Of a DNA stretch of 64,000 nucleotides, positions 17,075 through 25,560 are shown one piece after another; the stretch's first letter is position 1; every line of letters starts with the position of its first letter. The notes under the pieces are model-generated. The model was not told the origin of the DNA and did not search any database. It saw only the letters and a list, made by a program, of their open reading frames with translations. The DNA is from Candidatus Thalassarchaeaceae archaeon (GTDB lineage Archaea > Thermoplasmatota > Poseidoniia > Poseidoniales > Thalassarchaeaceae), in assembly GCA_029250605.1 (NCBI GenBank), contig JAQXEZ010000020.1, positions 40,500 to 104,499 on the forward strand. The letters run 5' to 3'. A program made the translations under genes and the position numbers.

Positions 17075-17671
17075 TTAATGGATGACAATCCAAACCGCCA
17101 CTGCGAACAGCGAAGCCCCCATTGCCCTGTTGAGTGCGATAGCGGAACTCGGAGTTGAGAATGCTCTTCTCAGAACGGTTCCAAACGCCGCCCATGACAT
17201 CACAGCGGGAAGGCCGAACATCACGTTGAGGAGAACTAGCAGTGCCTTTCCCGAGAACCCAGTCCCGAATAGGGCTCCGAATGTGGTCATCAGGACGAGG
17301 AAGTGGATCCATGCCTTGCCGTTCACGAACTGGATGGCGACACCAGTGGAGAACCCGAGGCGCTCGTTCTCTTCTGATTCCTCCGCCAACGGGTCGGATG
17401 TTGCGATCTTGAATGAGAGGTAGGCTATGTATCCGGCTCCGATGTATGTCAGGAGATCGAAGAACTCCTTGTTATCCTCGATGAAGACGGTTGCCCCACC
17501 AACGAATAGGCCAAGGATTGACCAACCGACAGCCATGCCTGAGATTAGAGTTAGCGTTCCCTTGAATCCATGCTGAGAGCCATGGGCCGCGCATAGCACG
17601 TTGTTGGGTCCTGGGCTAAAGCACATCGGGATGATGAACACGAGGGTCGCGATCAGAAGTGCGTCGTCCAT
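17075..17671 (-). CDS. LysE/RhtB family amino-acid exporter
   Basis: A 198-residue transporter with about six membrane helices. The N-terminal FIIPMCFSPGPNNVLCAAHG (residues 13-32) is the LysE-family signature in helix 1, followed by GTLTLISGMAVGWSILGL. A charged loop (DPLAEESEENERLG, about 92-105) separates the two halves, and FVNGKAWIHFLVLMTTFG fits the second repeat. Family members export amino acids such as lysine, homoserine or threonine. The substrate here is unknown, but nearby threonine and transsulfuration genes make a related amino acid plausible. The stop abuts the tRNA 3' end. A second member lies at 29672-30310. Confidence 0.85.
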   Translation of the reverse strand: MDDALLIATLVFIIPMCFSPGPNNVLCAAHGSQHGFKGTLTLISGMAVGWSILGLFVGGATVFIEDNKEFFDLLTYIGAGYIAYLSFKIATSDPLAEESEENERLGFSTGVAIQFVNGKAWIHFLVLMTTFGALFGTGFSGKALLVLLNVMFGLPAVMSWAAFGTVLRRAFSTPSSAIALNRAMGASLFAVAVWIVIH

Positions 17672-17684
17672 GCAAATAACCCAT

Positions 17685-18869
17685 TCACGATTGGCTTTCT
17701 TTCAGAGCCTGATCGATGTCCGACCAAAGGTCTTCTACGTCCTCTATCCCGACGCTCATCCTGACGAATCCTGGAACGATTCCCGCCTCGAGCCTGACGT
17801 CCTCGGGAACGAACATGTGGCTCGTGTTGAAGGGACAGGTGACTAGGCTCTCAATCCCACCAAGACTTGTTGCCTCGAAGATAATCTCGAGGGCTCGGAT
17901 GAATCTCATTGCGCTCTCATCGCCCCCCTTGACGGCGAAAGACAGCATTCCTGTTCCGTTTGGTGCTATTCTCTTAGCGACGTCGTAATCAGCGAAGCTC
18001 GGAAGGGATGGGTGGTTGACGCTAACTACAGCAGGGTGGCTCTCCAATCTTCGTGCAATCTCAGAAGAGTTCGAGGCGTGGATAGGCATCCTAGCGTGAA
18101 GTGTCCTCATGCCCCTCTCCAATAGGTAGCACATCTGCGGATCTGCCGCCCCTCCGAGTTTGGTTTTGGCTTCGAAGACGGCCTTGATTAAATCCGCTCT
18201 ACCGACAACGATGCCGGCTGTTAGATCGGTGTGGCCATTGAGGAACTTTGTTCCGGAGTGGATGACGAGATCGAAGCCCATTGAGATTGGGCGGCAGGAC
18301 CAAGGAGTCGCGAATGTGTTGTCGACGACGGCAATTAGTCCGTGCTTCTTTGCGAGTGAGGCCATCGCCTCTAGATCACAGACCTTGAGGACTGGATTGG
18401 TGATGGTCTCGACATAGAGCAACTTTGTATTCTCGTTAATTGCCGCCTCAAAGGAGTTGGGGTCTCTGATATCTGCCATGGTTACGTCAATCCCGAACCT
18501 AGGGAAGTAAGAGGTCATCAGACCATAGGTCCCACCATATATGTCGGCTGACGTCACAATGTGGTCTCCTTTGGATAACAGCGAGAGTAGCGTGGAAGAT
18601 ATCGCTGCCATCCCACTACCAAATGTCTCACCGTCCTCTGCACCCTCAAGAGATGCCACCTTGGCGGCCACGGCCTCAGAGTTTACACTAGAGTATCGGC
18701 TATACATCAGAGTGTGTTGGGCACCCTCGGCCCACTTTCGATATCTCTCATCCGAAAGCTGATAGGTGGAGGTGGTGAAAATTGGTGTTACAGCCGAGCC
18801 CTCCAAATTATTGGTTCCGGACCAAACAACCTTGGTGGGAAACTTGCGTTCAGAGAACTTGTCGGCCAT
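17685..18869 (-). CDS. Cys/Met metabolism PLP enzyme (second cystathionine gamma-synthase/lyase paralogue)
   Basis: A 394-residue fold-type I PLP enzyme. Key points counted from the ATG at 18869: MYSRYSS (55-61; the YSR phosphate-binding motif), GSGMAAISS (84-92), DIYGGTYGL (109-117), Asp183 in VVDNTFATPW, and the Schiff-base Lys208 in HSGTKFLNGH. An upstream in-frame start at 18893 adds eight residues unlike the family. It is clearly different from the paralogue at 2772-3914, so the two probably have different substrates, for example gamma-synthase versus gamma-lyase or sulfhydrylase. It lies on the same strand as threonine synthase, 33 bases downstream, linking it to homoserine-derived amino acids. 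Confidence 0.88.
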   Translation of the reverse strand: MADKFSERKFPTKVVWSGTNNLEGSAVTPIFTTSTYQLSDERYRKWAEGAQHTLMYSRYSSVNSEAVAAKVASLEGAEDGETFGSGMAAISSTLLSLLSKGDHIVTSADIYGGTYGLMTSYFPRFGIDVTMADIRDPNSFEAAINENTKLLYVETITNPVLKVCDLEAMASLAKKHGLIAVVDNTFATPWSCRPISMGFDLVIHSGTKFLNGHTDLTAGIVVGRADLIKAVFEAKTKLGGAADPQMCYLLERGMRTLHARMPIHASNSSEIARRLESHPAVVSVNHPSLPSFADYDVAKRIAPNGTGMLSFAVKGGDESAMRFIRALEIIFEATSLGGIESLVTCPFNTSHMFVPEDVRLEAGIVPGFVRMSVGIEDVEDLWSDIDQALKESQS

Positions 18870-18902
18870 GGCACGCGATTGGCCGGTTAGCAATAATTGT
18901 GC

Positions 18903-19991
18903 TCATTCCATACCTATGGCACCAAGGACGGATTGGATATTAGGTTCGACCACTACGGACCTCGCCCTGGCGTTCTCAATCGCAATGCCCGGATCCTTCA
19001 GACCGTGCCCTGTAACTGTGACCACTACGGTCGAGTCTTGTGGAATCTCCCCCCTTGCATGGCTCTTGACGACGCCAGCGATACCAGCGGCCGATGCAGG
19101 TTCGACGAAAATCCCCTCTGTTCTGGCAAGCATCCTGTGGGCATCTAGAATCTCATCATCGGAGACACTGTCAATCGCTCCCGATGATTCTTCGGAGGCC
19201 CTCACCGCTTGCTCCCAACTCGCTGGGTTTCCTATTCTGATTGCCGTTGCCACGGTCTCTGGAGAGGTGACCACATGGCCCTTGACGATAGGGGCTGAGC
19301 CCTCTGCCTGCCAACCCATCATCCTCGGTAGCGACGTGGATTTGCCAGCACCCCTGTACTCGTTGTACCCCATCCAGTATGATGTGATGTTTCCAGCGTT
19401 TCCAACGGGCAGGAAGTGCAAGTCGGGGGCATCTCCAAGCTCATCACAAATCTCGAAGGCCGCTGTCTTCTGGCCCTGTATTCTGAAGGGATTGATGCTG
19501 TTGACGATCTCGATGTCGTCCCTCATTCCCAACTCCCTTACCAACTCCAAAGCATCGTCGAAATTCCCTCTGATCTCAATCGTCTTTGCACCGTGAATTA
19601 GTGCTTGGGCCATCTTTCCATAGGATATCTTTCCCTCAGGAATCAGAACCACGCATGTTAATCCAGCTCGAGAGGCGTAGGCTGCTGCAGAAGCGCTGGT
19701 ATTGCCAGTACTGGCGCAGACTATTGCCCGGACGCCATTCTCGACGGCTTTGGTCACGGCCATGGTCATCCCCCGATCCTTGAACGAGGCTGTGGGATTG
19801 AGTCCCTCGTATTTTACGAACAACCTGAAGCCCCCGCCTATTGCCTGGACAAGATTGTAGGATTGGATGAGGGGTGTGTTTCCCTCGTTTAGGGAGATAA
19901 TGCAGGTGTCTTCGGAAACTGGTAGGAACTCCCTGTACCTCTGAATGACCCCGTGCCCTCCCATGCTTGTGGCTGTCGGTGAATACTCCAT
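18903..19991 (-). CDS. thrC: Threonine synthase
   Basis: Converts O-phosphohomoserine to threonine with PLP. The 362-residue protein has EGNTPLI (36-42), the PLP lysine Lys71 in NPTASFKDRGM, the substrate loop CASTGNTSASAAAY (about 92-105) and a glycine-rich phosphate pocket PVGNAGNIT. I choose the ATG at 19991 because GGGAGG lies six bases upstream; a TTG at 20018 would add nine residues. It lies on the same strand as the Cys/Met enzyme downstream and the YczE and cutA genes upstream. A candidate homoserine kinase is at 14425. Length and motifs fit the short, archaeal/bacterial ThrC class. Confidence 0.92.
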   Translation of the reverse strand: MEYSPTATSMGGHGVIQRYREFLPVSEDTCIISLNEGNTPLIQSYNLVQAIGGGFRLFVKYEGLNPTASFKDRGMTMAVTKAVENGVRAIVCASTGNTSASAAAYASRAGLTCVVLIPEGKISYGKMAQALIHGAKTIEIRGNFDDALELVRELGMRDDIEIVNSINPFRIQGQKTAAFEICDELGDAPDLHFLPVGNAGNITSYWMGYNEYRGAGKSTSLPRMMGWQAEGSAPIVKGHVVTSPETVATAIRIGNPASWEQAVRASEESSGAIDSVSDDEILDAHRMLARTEGIFVEPASAAGIAGVVKSHARGEIPQDSTVVVTVTGHGLKDPGIAIENARARSVVVEPNIQSVLGAIGME

Positions 19992-20030
19992 GAACCTCCC
20001 TATGGAGGAGGACAACAAGGAGTGTACGTC

Positions 20031-20699
20031 CTATGTTGAGCCTATTCTTCCGGCTATGGCCAGACAGGTTGCCACAACAGGCCCGATTGCTACTGCGAAT
20101 AGGATCGTCCCGAACCCGAAGGTTCCACCGAGGATTACGCCGATAATTAGTACTGAGACTTCCAAGGTGATTCGGACCCTTCCGATTGGGACTCCAGTGA
20201 CCCTCTGCAGACCAGTCATCCACCCGTCCCTCGGCCCGGGTCCCAGATTTGCTGTCAGGTACATCGAGCTCCCGATTCCAACGAGGATTATTCCGGAGGA
20301 AGCCATGAGGATAGAGCCGGCGAAGCGCTCAGGCTGAGGCAATATTGGCACCATGACGTGAATTGTGAGAGCGATTATGATGGCATTCAGGATTGTTCCG
20401 ATTCCGGGGATCTCCTTGATGGGGACCCAGAGAAGCATTACTGCGGCGCTTACGAAGAACGTTGCCTCCCCTATAGTCCAATTTTCTACAATGATGGAGA
20501 TTCCTTCGGCTAAGACCGTCCACGGGGTATTTCCAATACCAGCTGCGATCAGAAGTGAGTCCCCGAGTCCGAACAGAAATTCCCCAATTATCAGTATGGC
20601 CATTGTGTACCACTTTGGCCTCAATGACATTGGGTCTGGGGAACTCCACCAGACGGTGGGCACCTTCTTTGCCGGTCGAAGGTTTTCCACTAGCCCCAT
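20031..20699 (-). CDS. YczE/YitT-like integral membrane protein
   Basis: A 222-residue membrane protein with five or six helices. The pattern FLFGLGDSLLIAAGIGNTPW in the first half and MYLTANLGPGPRDGWMTGL in the second is the hallmark of the YczE family (small-residue helices and a LGPGPRDG loop). The function of the family is unknown; some bacterial members sit beside biosynthetic clusters. The start at 20699 avoids overlap with cutA, which ends at 20717; a longer frame from 20732 would overlap it. It is 31 bases upstream of the longest thrC frame on the same strand. Confidence 0.75.
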   Translation of the reverse strand: MGLVENLRPAKKVPTVWWSSPDPMSLRPKWYTMAILIIGEFLFGLGDSLLIAAGIGNTPWTVLAEGISIIVENWTIGEATFFVSAAVMLLWVPIKEIPGIGTILNAIIIALTIHVMVPILPQPERFAGSILMASSGIILVGIGSSMYLTANLGPGPRDGWMTGLQRVTGVPIGRVRITLEVSVLIIGVILGGTFGFGTILFAVAIGPVVATCLAIAGRIGST

Positions 20700-20716
20700 G
20701 GGCCACGAAGAGCATC

Positions 20717-21031
20717 TCAGCCTTGAACCCAATCGTAGTATTCTTTCGTAGATTCAACGGACCACCAAATGATTTCTGGAACGTCATAGGAATGTTCGGA
20801 TTTTATTTTGGAAATTAAATCATTTTTCTTGGATTCAGAGGTCCTAATTTGTATATCCCATTCGGGAGTATTCTGGATCTCTCCTTCCCATCGAAAAACT
20901 GAGTTTGTTCTCTTTATGTCTACGCAAGCAGCTAGATTCGAGTCGATTATTGATTGGCACCACACGCCCACCTCGGCTTCATTCAGTTCGCCGGGGAGGG
21001 TTGTCTGCACTATCCACACAGTTCCGCTCAT
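20717..21031 (-). CDS. cutA: CutA-like divalent-cation tolerance protein
   Basis: A 104-residue CutA1 protein, a ferredoxin-like trimer. Seen are the N-terminal strand WIVQTTLP, NLAACVDIKR (32-41), FRWEGEIQ (46-53) and the C-terminal YDVPEIIWW segment (81-89), all conserved in the family. The true start is the ATG at 21031; 35 codons of open frame upstream do not resemble CutA. It is divergent from the geranylgeranyl reductase gene, with 76 bases between starts. CutA is linked to metal tolerance in E. coli, but its molecular role is unsettled. Confidence 0.9.
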   Translation of the reverse strand: MSGTVWIVQTTLPGELNEAEVGVWCQSIIDSNLAACVDIKRTNSVFRWEGEIQNTPEWDIQIRTSESKKNDLISKIKSEHSYDVPEIIWWSVESTKEYYDWVQG

Positions 21032-21107
21032 GACGCCCCGTAGTATCGGTTGCGGAAGAACCCCATGGCATAGTTTGAATGATGGTGCCTCTCCCATAGA
21101 AACCAAG

Positions 21108-22466
21108 ATGGAAGCTTGGGAAGGCCCGATAGACACAGGAGAGGTCCCAGAGGATGGTTCCTCCTTCGATGTAATTGTGGTTGGAGGCGGCCCGAGTGGC
21201 TCTGCCGCCGCCTCTTACAATGCAATGAATGGGTGCAAGGTGCTTCTGATTGAGAAGGAAATTTGGCCCAGGGACAAGGTTTGCGGGGATGCCGTCGGAG
21301 GGAAATCGCTGTCTCACGTCAAGGAGCTCGGCGTGAAGGAGATGGTCGAAGAGACCCCTCACTTCACGGTCGACTCGATCGTATTCGGCTCAGCCAATGG
21401 AAACACCGTGAAGGTGATGCTGCCACAAGACGAATTAGAGAAGAAGATGGCCGGCTACTCGCTACCCAGGAAGCAATTCGACTATATGATGTTCAAGAGG
21501 GCCACAGAGATAGTCACTGAAGCCGGGGGATCGGTGATCCAGGGATTCAACGTTAGGGAGGTCCTGGAGGAAGGCGGGAAAATAACCGGTGTCTCCGGGA
21601 GTTTCGGTGGGAGGTCCTCTGAGGGTCCAGCATTGGGTTTCTCTTCGTCTCTGACGATTGGCGCTGGTGGTTACAGGTGCCCAGTTGCTACGAAGCTTGT
21701 GGAGGGAATTCACGGAGAGCCGATGAGGGATGATGACCACTATTGTGGTGGTTACAGAGAGTACTGGGAGGGAGTTGGCGGTTTCGAAGGAAGCCAGGGT
21801 CCCATTGAGATTCACTTCATTGATGGGGTCATCCCCGGATACTTCTGGCTGTTCCCCGTCCAAGAAGGAGTGGTTAACGTCGGGATCGGGATGGTCATCT
21901 CAGAGCAGAGGAAGCAGACTGGAGCTAGCAAGTCACTGAAGAAGATGCAGCGCTGGGTAATCGAGGACCATCCTGTATTCAAGGAGCGGTTCAGGGATGC
22001 AAAGATTGTCGAGGGTTCCCAGAAGGGATGGCAGCTGCCGTTCGGTTCCCCTAGGAAGAATCCCTCCTCCTATCAACCGAGGAGGACCGCGGGAGCCGGT
22101 GTGATGTGCGTGGGAGATGCGGCTAGCCTGGTCGATCCATTCAGCGGCGAGGGAATCGGGAACGGTCTACTCTCCGCGAAGATGGCGGCGAAGCACTTCG
22201 ACAAGGATGCCCATGCAGACGGCTTTCCCGAGGAGCAAGCGATTGAGTACATGACCGACCTGTGGGACACTCTGGGGAAGGAGTTGACCAATTCTTACAG
22301 ACTGCAGAAGGTGGTCAAGTGGAAGAGGATGATGAATTGGTTCGTCGGTAAGTCATCCAGGAAGAAGGAGATGGGTGATATGCTGACGGGCATGATTGCG
22401 GACAAAGAGGCTCAGAAGTCTCTCTGGAGTCCTTGGTTCCTATTCAAGACTATATTGTTGCCGTGA
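21108..22466 (+). CDS. Geranylgeranyl reductase family flavoprotein
   Basis: A 452-residue FAD-dependent reductase of the digeranylgeranylglycerophospholipid reductase family, which saturates the isoprenoid chains of archaeal membrane lipids. The FAD dinucleotide fold is DVIVVGGGPSGSAAA (21-35). The CGDAVGGK segment (59-66) carries the family's conserved cysteine. GYFWLFPVQEGVVNVGIGM is the substrate-region motif, and CVGDAASLVDPFSGEGIGNG the second FAD-binding motif. I start at the ATG at 21108; the frame is open for 100 codons upstream, overlapping cutA antisense, but those residues are not family-like. Some relatives act on chlorophyll side chains or other polyprenyls, so the exact substrate is inferred. 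Confidence 0.88.
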   Translation: MEAWEGPIDTGEVPEDGSSFDVIVVGGGPSGSAAASYNAMNGCKVLLIEKEIWPRDKVCGDAVGGKSLSHVKELGVKEMVEETPHFTVDSIVFGSANGNTVKVMLPQDELEKKMAGYSLPRKQFDYMMFKRATEIVTEAGGSVIQGFNVREVLEEGGKITGVSGSFGGRSSEGPALGFSSSLTIGAGGYRCPVATKLVEGIHGEPMRDDDHYCGGYREYWEGVGGFEGSQGPIEIHFIDGVIPGYFWLFPVQEGVVNVGIGMVISEQRKQTGASKSLKKMQRWVIEDHPVFKERFRDAKIVEGSQKGWQLPFGSPRKNPSSYQPRRTAGAGVMCVGDAASLVDPFSGEGIGNGLLSAKMAAKHFDKDAHADGFPEEQAIEYMTDLWDTLGKELTNSYRLQKVVKWKRMMNWFVGKSSRKKEMGDMLTGMIADKEAQKSLWSPWFLFKTILLP

Positions 22467-22477
22467 TGTGATGGAAC

Positions 22478-23263
22478 GTGGGAAGCGAATTGGACGAGTC
22501 TCTAGATGGGATCGCTGCTGTTTTCTTGGACCTTGATGGGACGATATACCTCGGAGGGAGCCTTATCGAGGGGGCTTCTGAGTTCCTGGATAGATTGGAG
22601 AATAGGGGGATAAGGAGGTACTTCCTCTCCAATAACTCTAGCAAGTCGGTGGGACAATACCTAGAGAAGCTCAGTGGACTGGGCATCGACGCCGACGAGG
22701 GAGAGGTTCTGCTTTCCACTCACGATCTAATTGCTTGGCTATCCAACGAGGGAGTCTCTGACACTTTCCTTGTGGGGACCGAGGGCATGAGGGAGATGCT
22801 CGAGGAGCACGGCTTCTCAACGAACTCGAAGGAACCAGAGTTGGTGGTTCTCGGTTATGATACGGAGATAAGTTACGAGAAGTTGTCCACGGCCTCCGTT
22901 CACTTGCACAACGGGGTGCCGATGGTAGCTAGCCATCCCGACATGGTGTGCCCTTCTCCTGGTGGTGGACTCCCTGACACGGGTGCCTACATGGCGCTAT
23001 TCGAAGCCACTACCGGAGTTAGGCCATCTCATATCTGTGGGAAGCCCAACAAGGGGATGATATTACACAAGATAGAGGAACTCGGCCTTGAGCCTGCTAG
23101 TTGCGCAATGGTGGGGGATCGCTTGTACACCGATATGGAAATGGCAGAAAGGGCGGGAGTCCACGGAATCCTGGTACTTTCTGGAGAGGCTACGAGAGGT
23201 GACTTGGAGGGGAGTGGTCTGAACCCCTCCCTTGTTGTGGATTCGGTGTCGTCCCTAGCTTAG
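22478..23263 (+). CDS. HAD superfamily class IIA phosphatase (NagD-like)
   Basis: A 261-residue haloacid dehalogenase-fold phosphatase. Motif I is FLDLDGTIY (16-24; nucleophile Asp18, acid/base Asp20), motif II LSNNSS, the conserved lysine lies in CGKPNKGM, and motif III is MVGDRLYTDMEMA. The large cap between motifs II and III places it with NagD, phosphoglycolate phosphatases and p-nitrophenylphosphatases. It starts at GTG, 11 bases after the geranylgeranyl reductase, and ends four bases before the MMPL transporter. The natural substrate cannot be read from the sequence; glycerol phosphate or phosphoglycolate are typical. Confidence 0.88.
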   Translation: MGSELDESLDGIAAVFLDLDGTIYLGGSLIEGASEFLDRLENRGIRRYFLSNNSSKSVGQYLEKLSGLGIDADEGEVLLSTHDLIAWLSNEGVSDTFLVGTEGMREMLEEHGFSTNSKEPELVVLGYDTEISYEKLSTASVHLHNGVPMVASHPDMVCPSPGGGLPDTGAYMALFEATTGVRPSHICGKPNKGMILHKIEELGLEPASCAMVGDRLYTDMEMAERAGVHGILVLSGEATRGDLEGSGLNPSLVVDSVSSLA

Positions 23264-23267
23264 GCTC

Positions 23268-25559
23268 GTGAGTCTATCAATGCTCAACACTGCGCCTAGT
23301 GAAATAGATAAACTCGAGTTTTGCGGAGCGCCCATGGAGGGGTTGCTATCGAGGACCGGGAGGTCGATACACCGAAGGAGAAACCTGGTAATCGCTGCTT
23401 CCCTAATCTCGATATTGGCATCTGTGATATTGATTTCACAAGGGAATGAGTTCGACGATGGGAATGCTCCGCCCTCTTCAATAGAGTCGGGTCGGGCTCT
23501 TGAGTTGGTCAGTGAAGAGTTACCCGTAGTCTCGACGAATAGCGTGAGTTACATCTTCACCCACGAGTCTCTCGAGTGGGATGATCCGGCGTTTGAGCAG
23601 GAAGTACGGGATTCGCTCGGTGGTTTGGAAGAAATATCTCTGGGCGTGCTGGAGATTAGCCTCGCCTATGACAATCCAGGGGACCCGTCCCATCTAGCTC
23701 GTCATGTCTCTATCGATGGGCACAGAGTTGTTGCATTCGTAAAATTCAACGGCACTGAGGAGGAGATTTCCAATGAGGTATCTGACATCAAGTCGTCTGT
23801 GGACAGCGATGAGTTGGAAGTTCTCGTTTCTGGCAGCCTCATCATCGATTCCGACTTCGACAGGCTGCTTGAGGAAGACCAGATCAGGGCCGAAATCATA
23901 GGCATCCCTCTGTCAATGATCATCCTCCTCTTCGTCTTCAGGACGGTCGTCGCCTCACTGCTCCCAATGGCTGTAGTGATGTGCATGTTCCCAATGGCCA
24001 CTGGTCTGGCCTTCTATGTCTCACGTTGGTTCTCTATGACCCAGTATTCGGTCTCGATGATTTCTCTAATTGGCATTGCAGTCTCGATAGACTACAGCCT
24101 GTTCATGATCAGCAGGTTCCGCGAGGAGCTTGGCAAGGGGCAGGACGTAGAGGGTGCGTTGGCTACGATGATGTCGACTGCGGGACGTGCGATTCTGTAC
24201 TCTGGTGCCACTGTCGCAGTGGGCCTGTGCACTCTGTTTTACTTCACCGCCACGCATATGCCATCGATGGGCATGGGAGCGTTCCTAGCTGTCCTGGGGG
24301 CGTTGATCTACTCGCTGACCCTGTTGCCTGCATTGCTTTCACTCGTTGGACGCAGGATAGACAGCCTCCCTGTCCCATTGCCGTGGGGAGATGGGGGTGG
24401 TCGATTCTGGGAGGAATTCTCCACGAAGGTGATGAAGAATCCTATGAGGTGGTTGGTTCCCTCAATGGGTGTCCTCCTTCTGATGGGGGTGCCTTTCCTA
24501 CATGTCGAGTTGACTGCGGGGGGCCTAGATACCCTGCCTCCGGACCTGGAGTCCAGACAGGCATACGAGATTCTGGAGGAGGAGTTCCCCGCCTTCTCCG
24601 CCTCGTTCGTCCCCCTCGTGATAGTCTTCGAGGACGGTCAAGAGCCATATTCCAAGACACTTGCAGTTTCGGTCTCGGAAATATGCCAGGATGTCGCGGG
24701 TGTGGAAGGGGTCGTCAGTGTGGATCACCCCCTCTGCAATCCCTCTTTGTTCGACTCAGGAATTGACAAATGGCCTCAGGAGCATAGAGTAACTTGGGTG
24801 ACTACCGTCTCTAACTCGATTGCTATGATCAACGTGCCAATCGAGTATCCTAGTGGGAGCGATGAGGCAGAGCAGTTGATCAAGGACATGAGATTATTCA
24901 CATCAGAAAGCGAAGAAGAGGTGCTGGTCGGTAGTTGGACTTCCTACGAGGTCGATATGAAGGATCACCTACGTGAGCGAATTCCAGCAGCACTGGCATT
25001 CGTGCTGATTATAACAATGGTATTGGTGTGGTTCCAAGTTCACTCTGTCCTAGTACCGATAAAGGCCGTATTCATGAACATCCTCTCAATAACCGCATCC
25101 TTCGGACTGATAGTTGTTGTATTCCAGGATGGGCTCTTGGCTGGTCCGCTGAACTTCACCCCACAACCACTCGATCTGATGGTCCCCCCCTTGGTGTTCG
25201 GAATTGCTTTCGGGCTCTCGATGGACTACGAAGTTCTGATGCTCTCCAGGATTCATGAGTCCTGGCTGGAAACTGAAGACAACACCCGTGCCGTATCAGA
25301 GGGATTGCAGGCTTCTGGGAGGTTGATTACTGGAGCTGCTGCAATCATGATCGCAGTCTTCTCGGGATTCATCTTCGCAGACGTTATGATCATCAAATCG
25401 ATCGGTTTTGCCCTTGCTGTTGCGGTTTTTGTGGATGCTACCATCGTGCGAGCGATAGTCGTGCCTTCGGCAATGAGGCTGATGGGGCGTGCGAATTGGT
25501 GGTCACCCAGTTTCTCCAACTCCCGCAAAAACAAAGACGACTCGTCGGGCAACCAGTGA
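23268..25559 (+). CDS. MMPL/RND-superfamily transporter
   Basis: A 763-residue membrane transporter with two repeated halves, each a helix, a large extracellular loop and five further helices (12 helices in all). Helices carrying the Asp-Tyr pair used for proton coupling in MmpL3-type proteins occur in both halves: Asp275-Tyr276 (SIDYSLFMISRFREE) and Asp653-Tyr654 (SMDYEVLMLSRIHESW). Lengths and loops fit archaeal/bacterial MMPL proteins, many of which move lipids or hydrophobic molecules. It starts at GTG. The position between a lipid-saturating reductase, a HAD phosphatase and a DFR-like reductase suggests a lipid or terpenoid cargo, which is inference. Confidence 0.85.
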   Translation: MSLSMLNTAPSEIDKLEFCGAPMEGLLSRTGRSIHRRRNLVIAASLISILASVILISQGNEFDDGNAPPSSIESGRALELVSEELPVVSTNSVSYIFTHESLEWDDPAFEQEVRDSLGGLEEISLGVLEISLAYDNPGDPSHLARHVSIDGHRVVAFVKFNGTEEEISNEVSDIKSSVDSDELEVLVSGSLIIDSDFDRLLEEDQIRAEIIGIPLSMIILLFVFRTVVASLLPMAVVMCMFPMATGLAFYVSRWFSMTQYSVSMISLIGIAVSIDYSLFMISRFREELGKGQDVEGALATMMSTAGRAILYSGATVAVGLCTLFYFTATHMPSMGMGAFLAVLGALIYSLTLLPALLSLVGRRIDSLPVPLPWGDGGGRFWEEFSTKVMKNPMRWLVPSMGVLLLMGVPFLHVELTAGGLDTLPPDLESRQAYEILEEEFPAFSASFVPLVIVFEDGQEPYSKTLAVSVSEICQDVAGVEGVVSVDHPLCNPSLFDSGIDKWPQEHRVTWVTTVSNSIAMINVPIEYPSGSDEAEQLIKDMRLFTSESEEEVLVGSWTSYEVDMKDHLRERIPAALAFVLIITMVLVWFQVHSVLVPIKAVFMNILSITASFGLIVVVFQDGLLAGPLNFTPQPLDLMVPPLVFGIAFGLSMDYEVLMLSRIHESWLETEDNTRAVSEGLQASGRLITGAAAIMIAVFSGFIFADVMIIKSIGFALAVAVFVDATIVRAIVVPSAMRLMGRANWWSPSFSNSRKNKDDSSGNQ

Positions 25560-25560
25560 C

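Noticed and set aside
20808..21107. Long N-terminal extension of the geranylgeranyl reductase frame
   Set aside because: The frame is open but the first 100 codons cross cutA on the other strand, do not resemble the family, and a natural ATG at 21108 directly precedes the FAD-binding fold.
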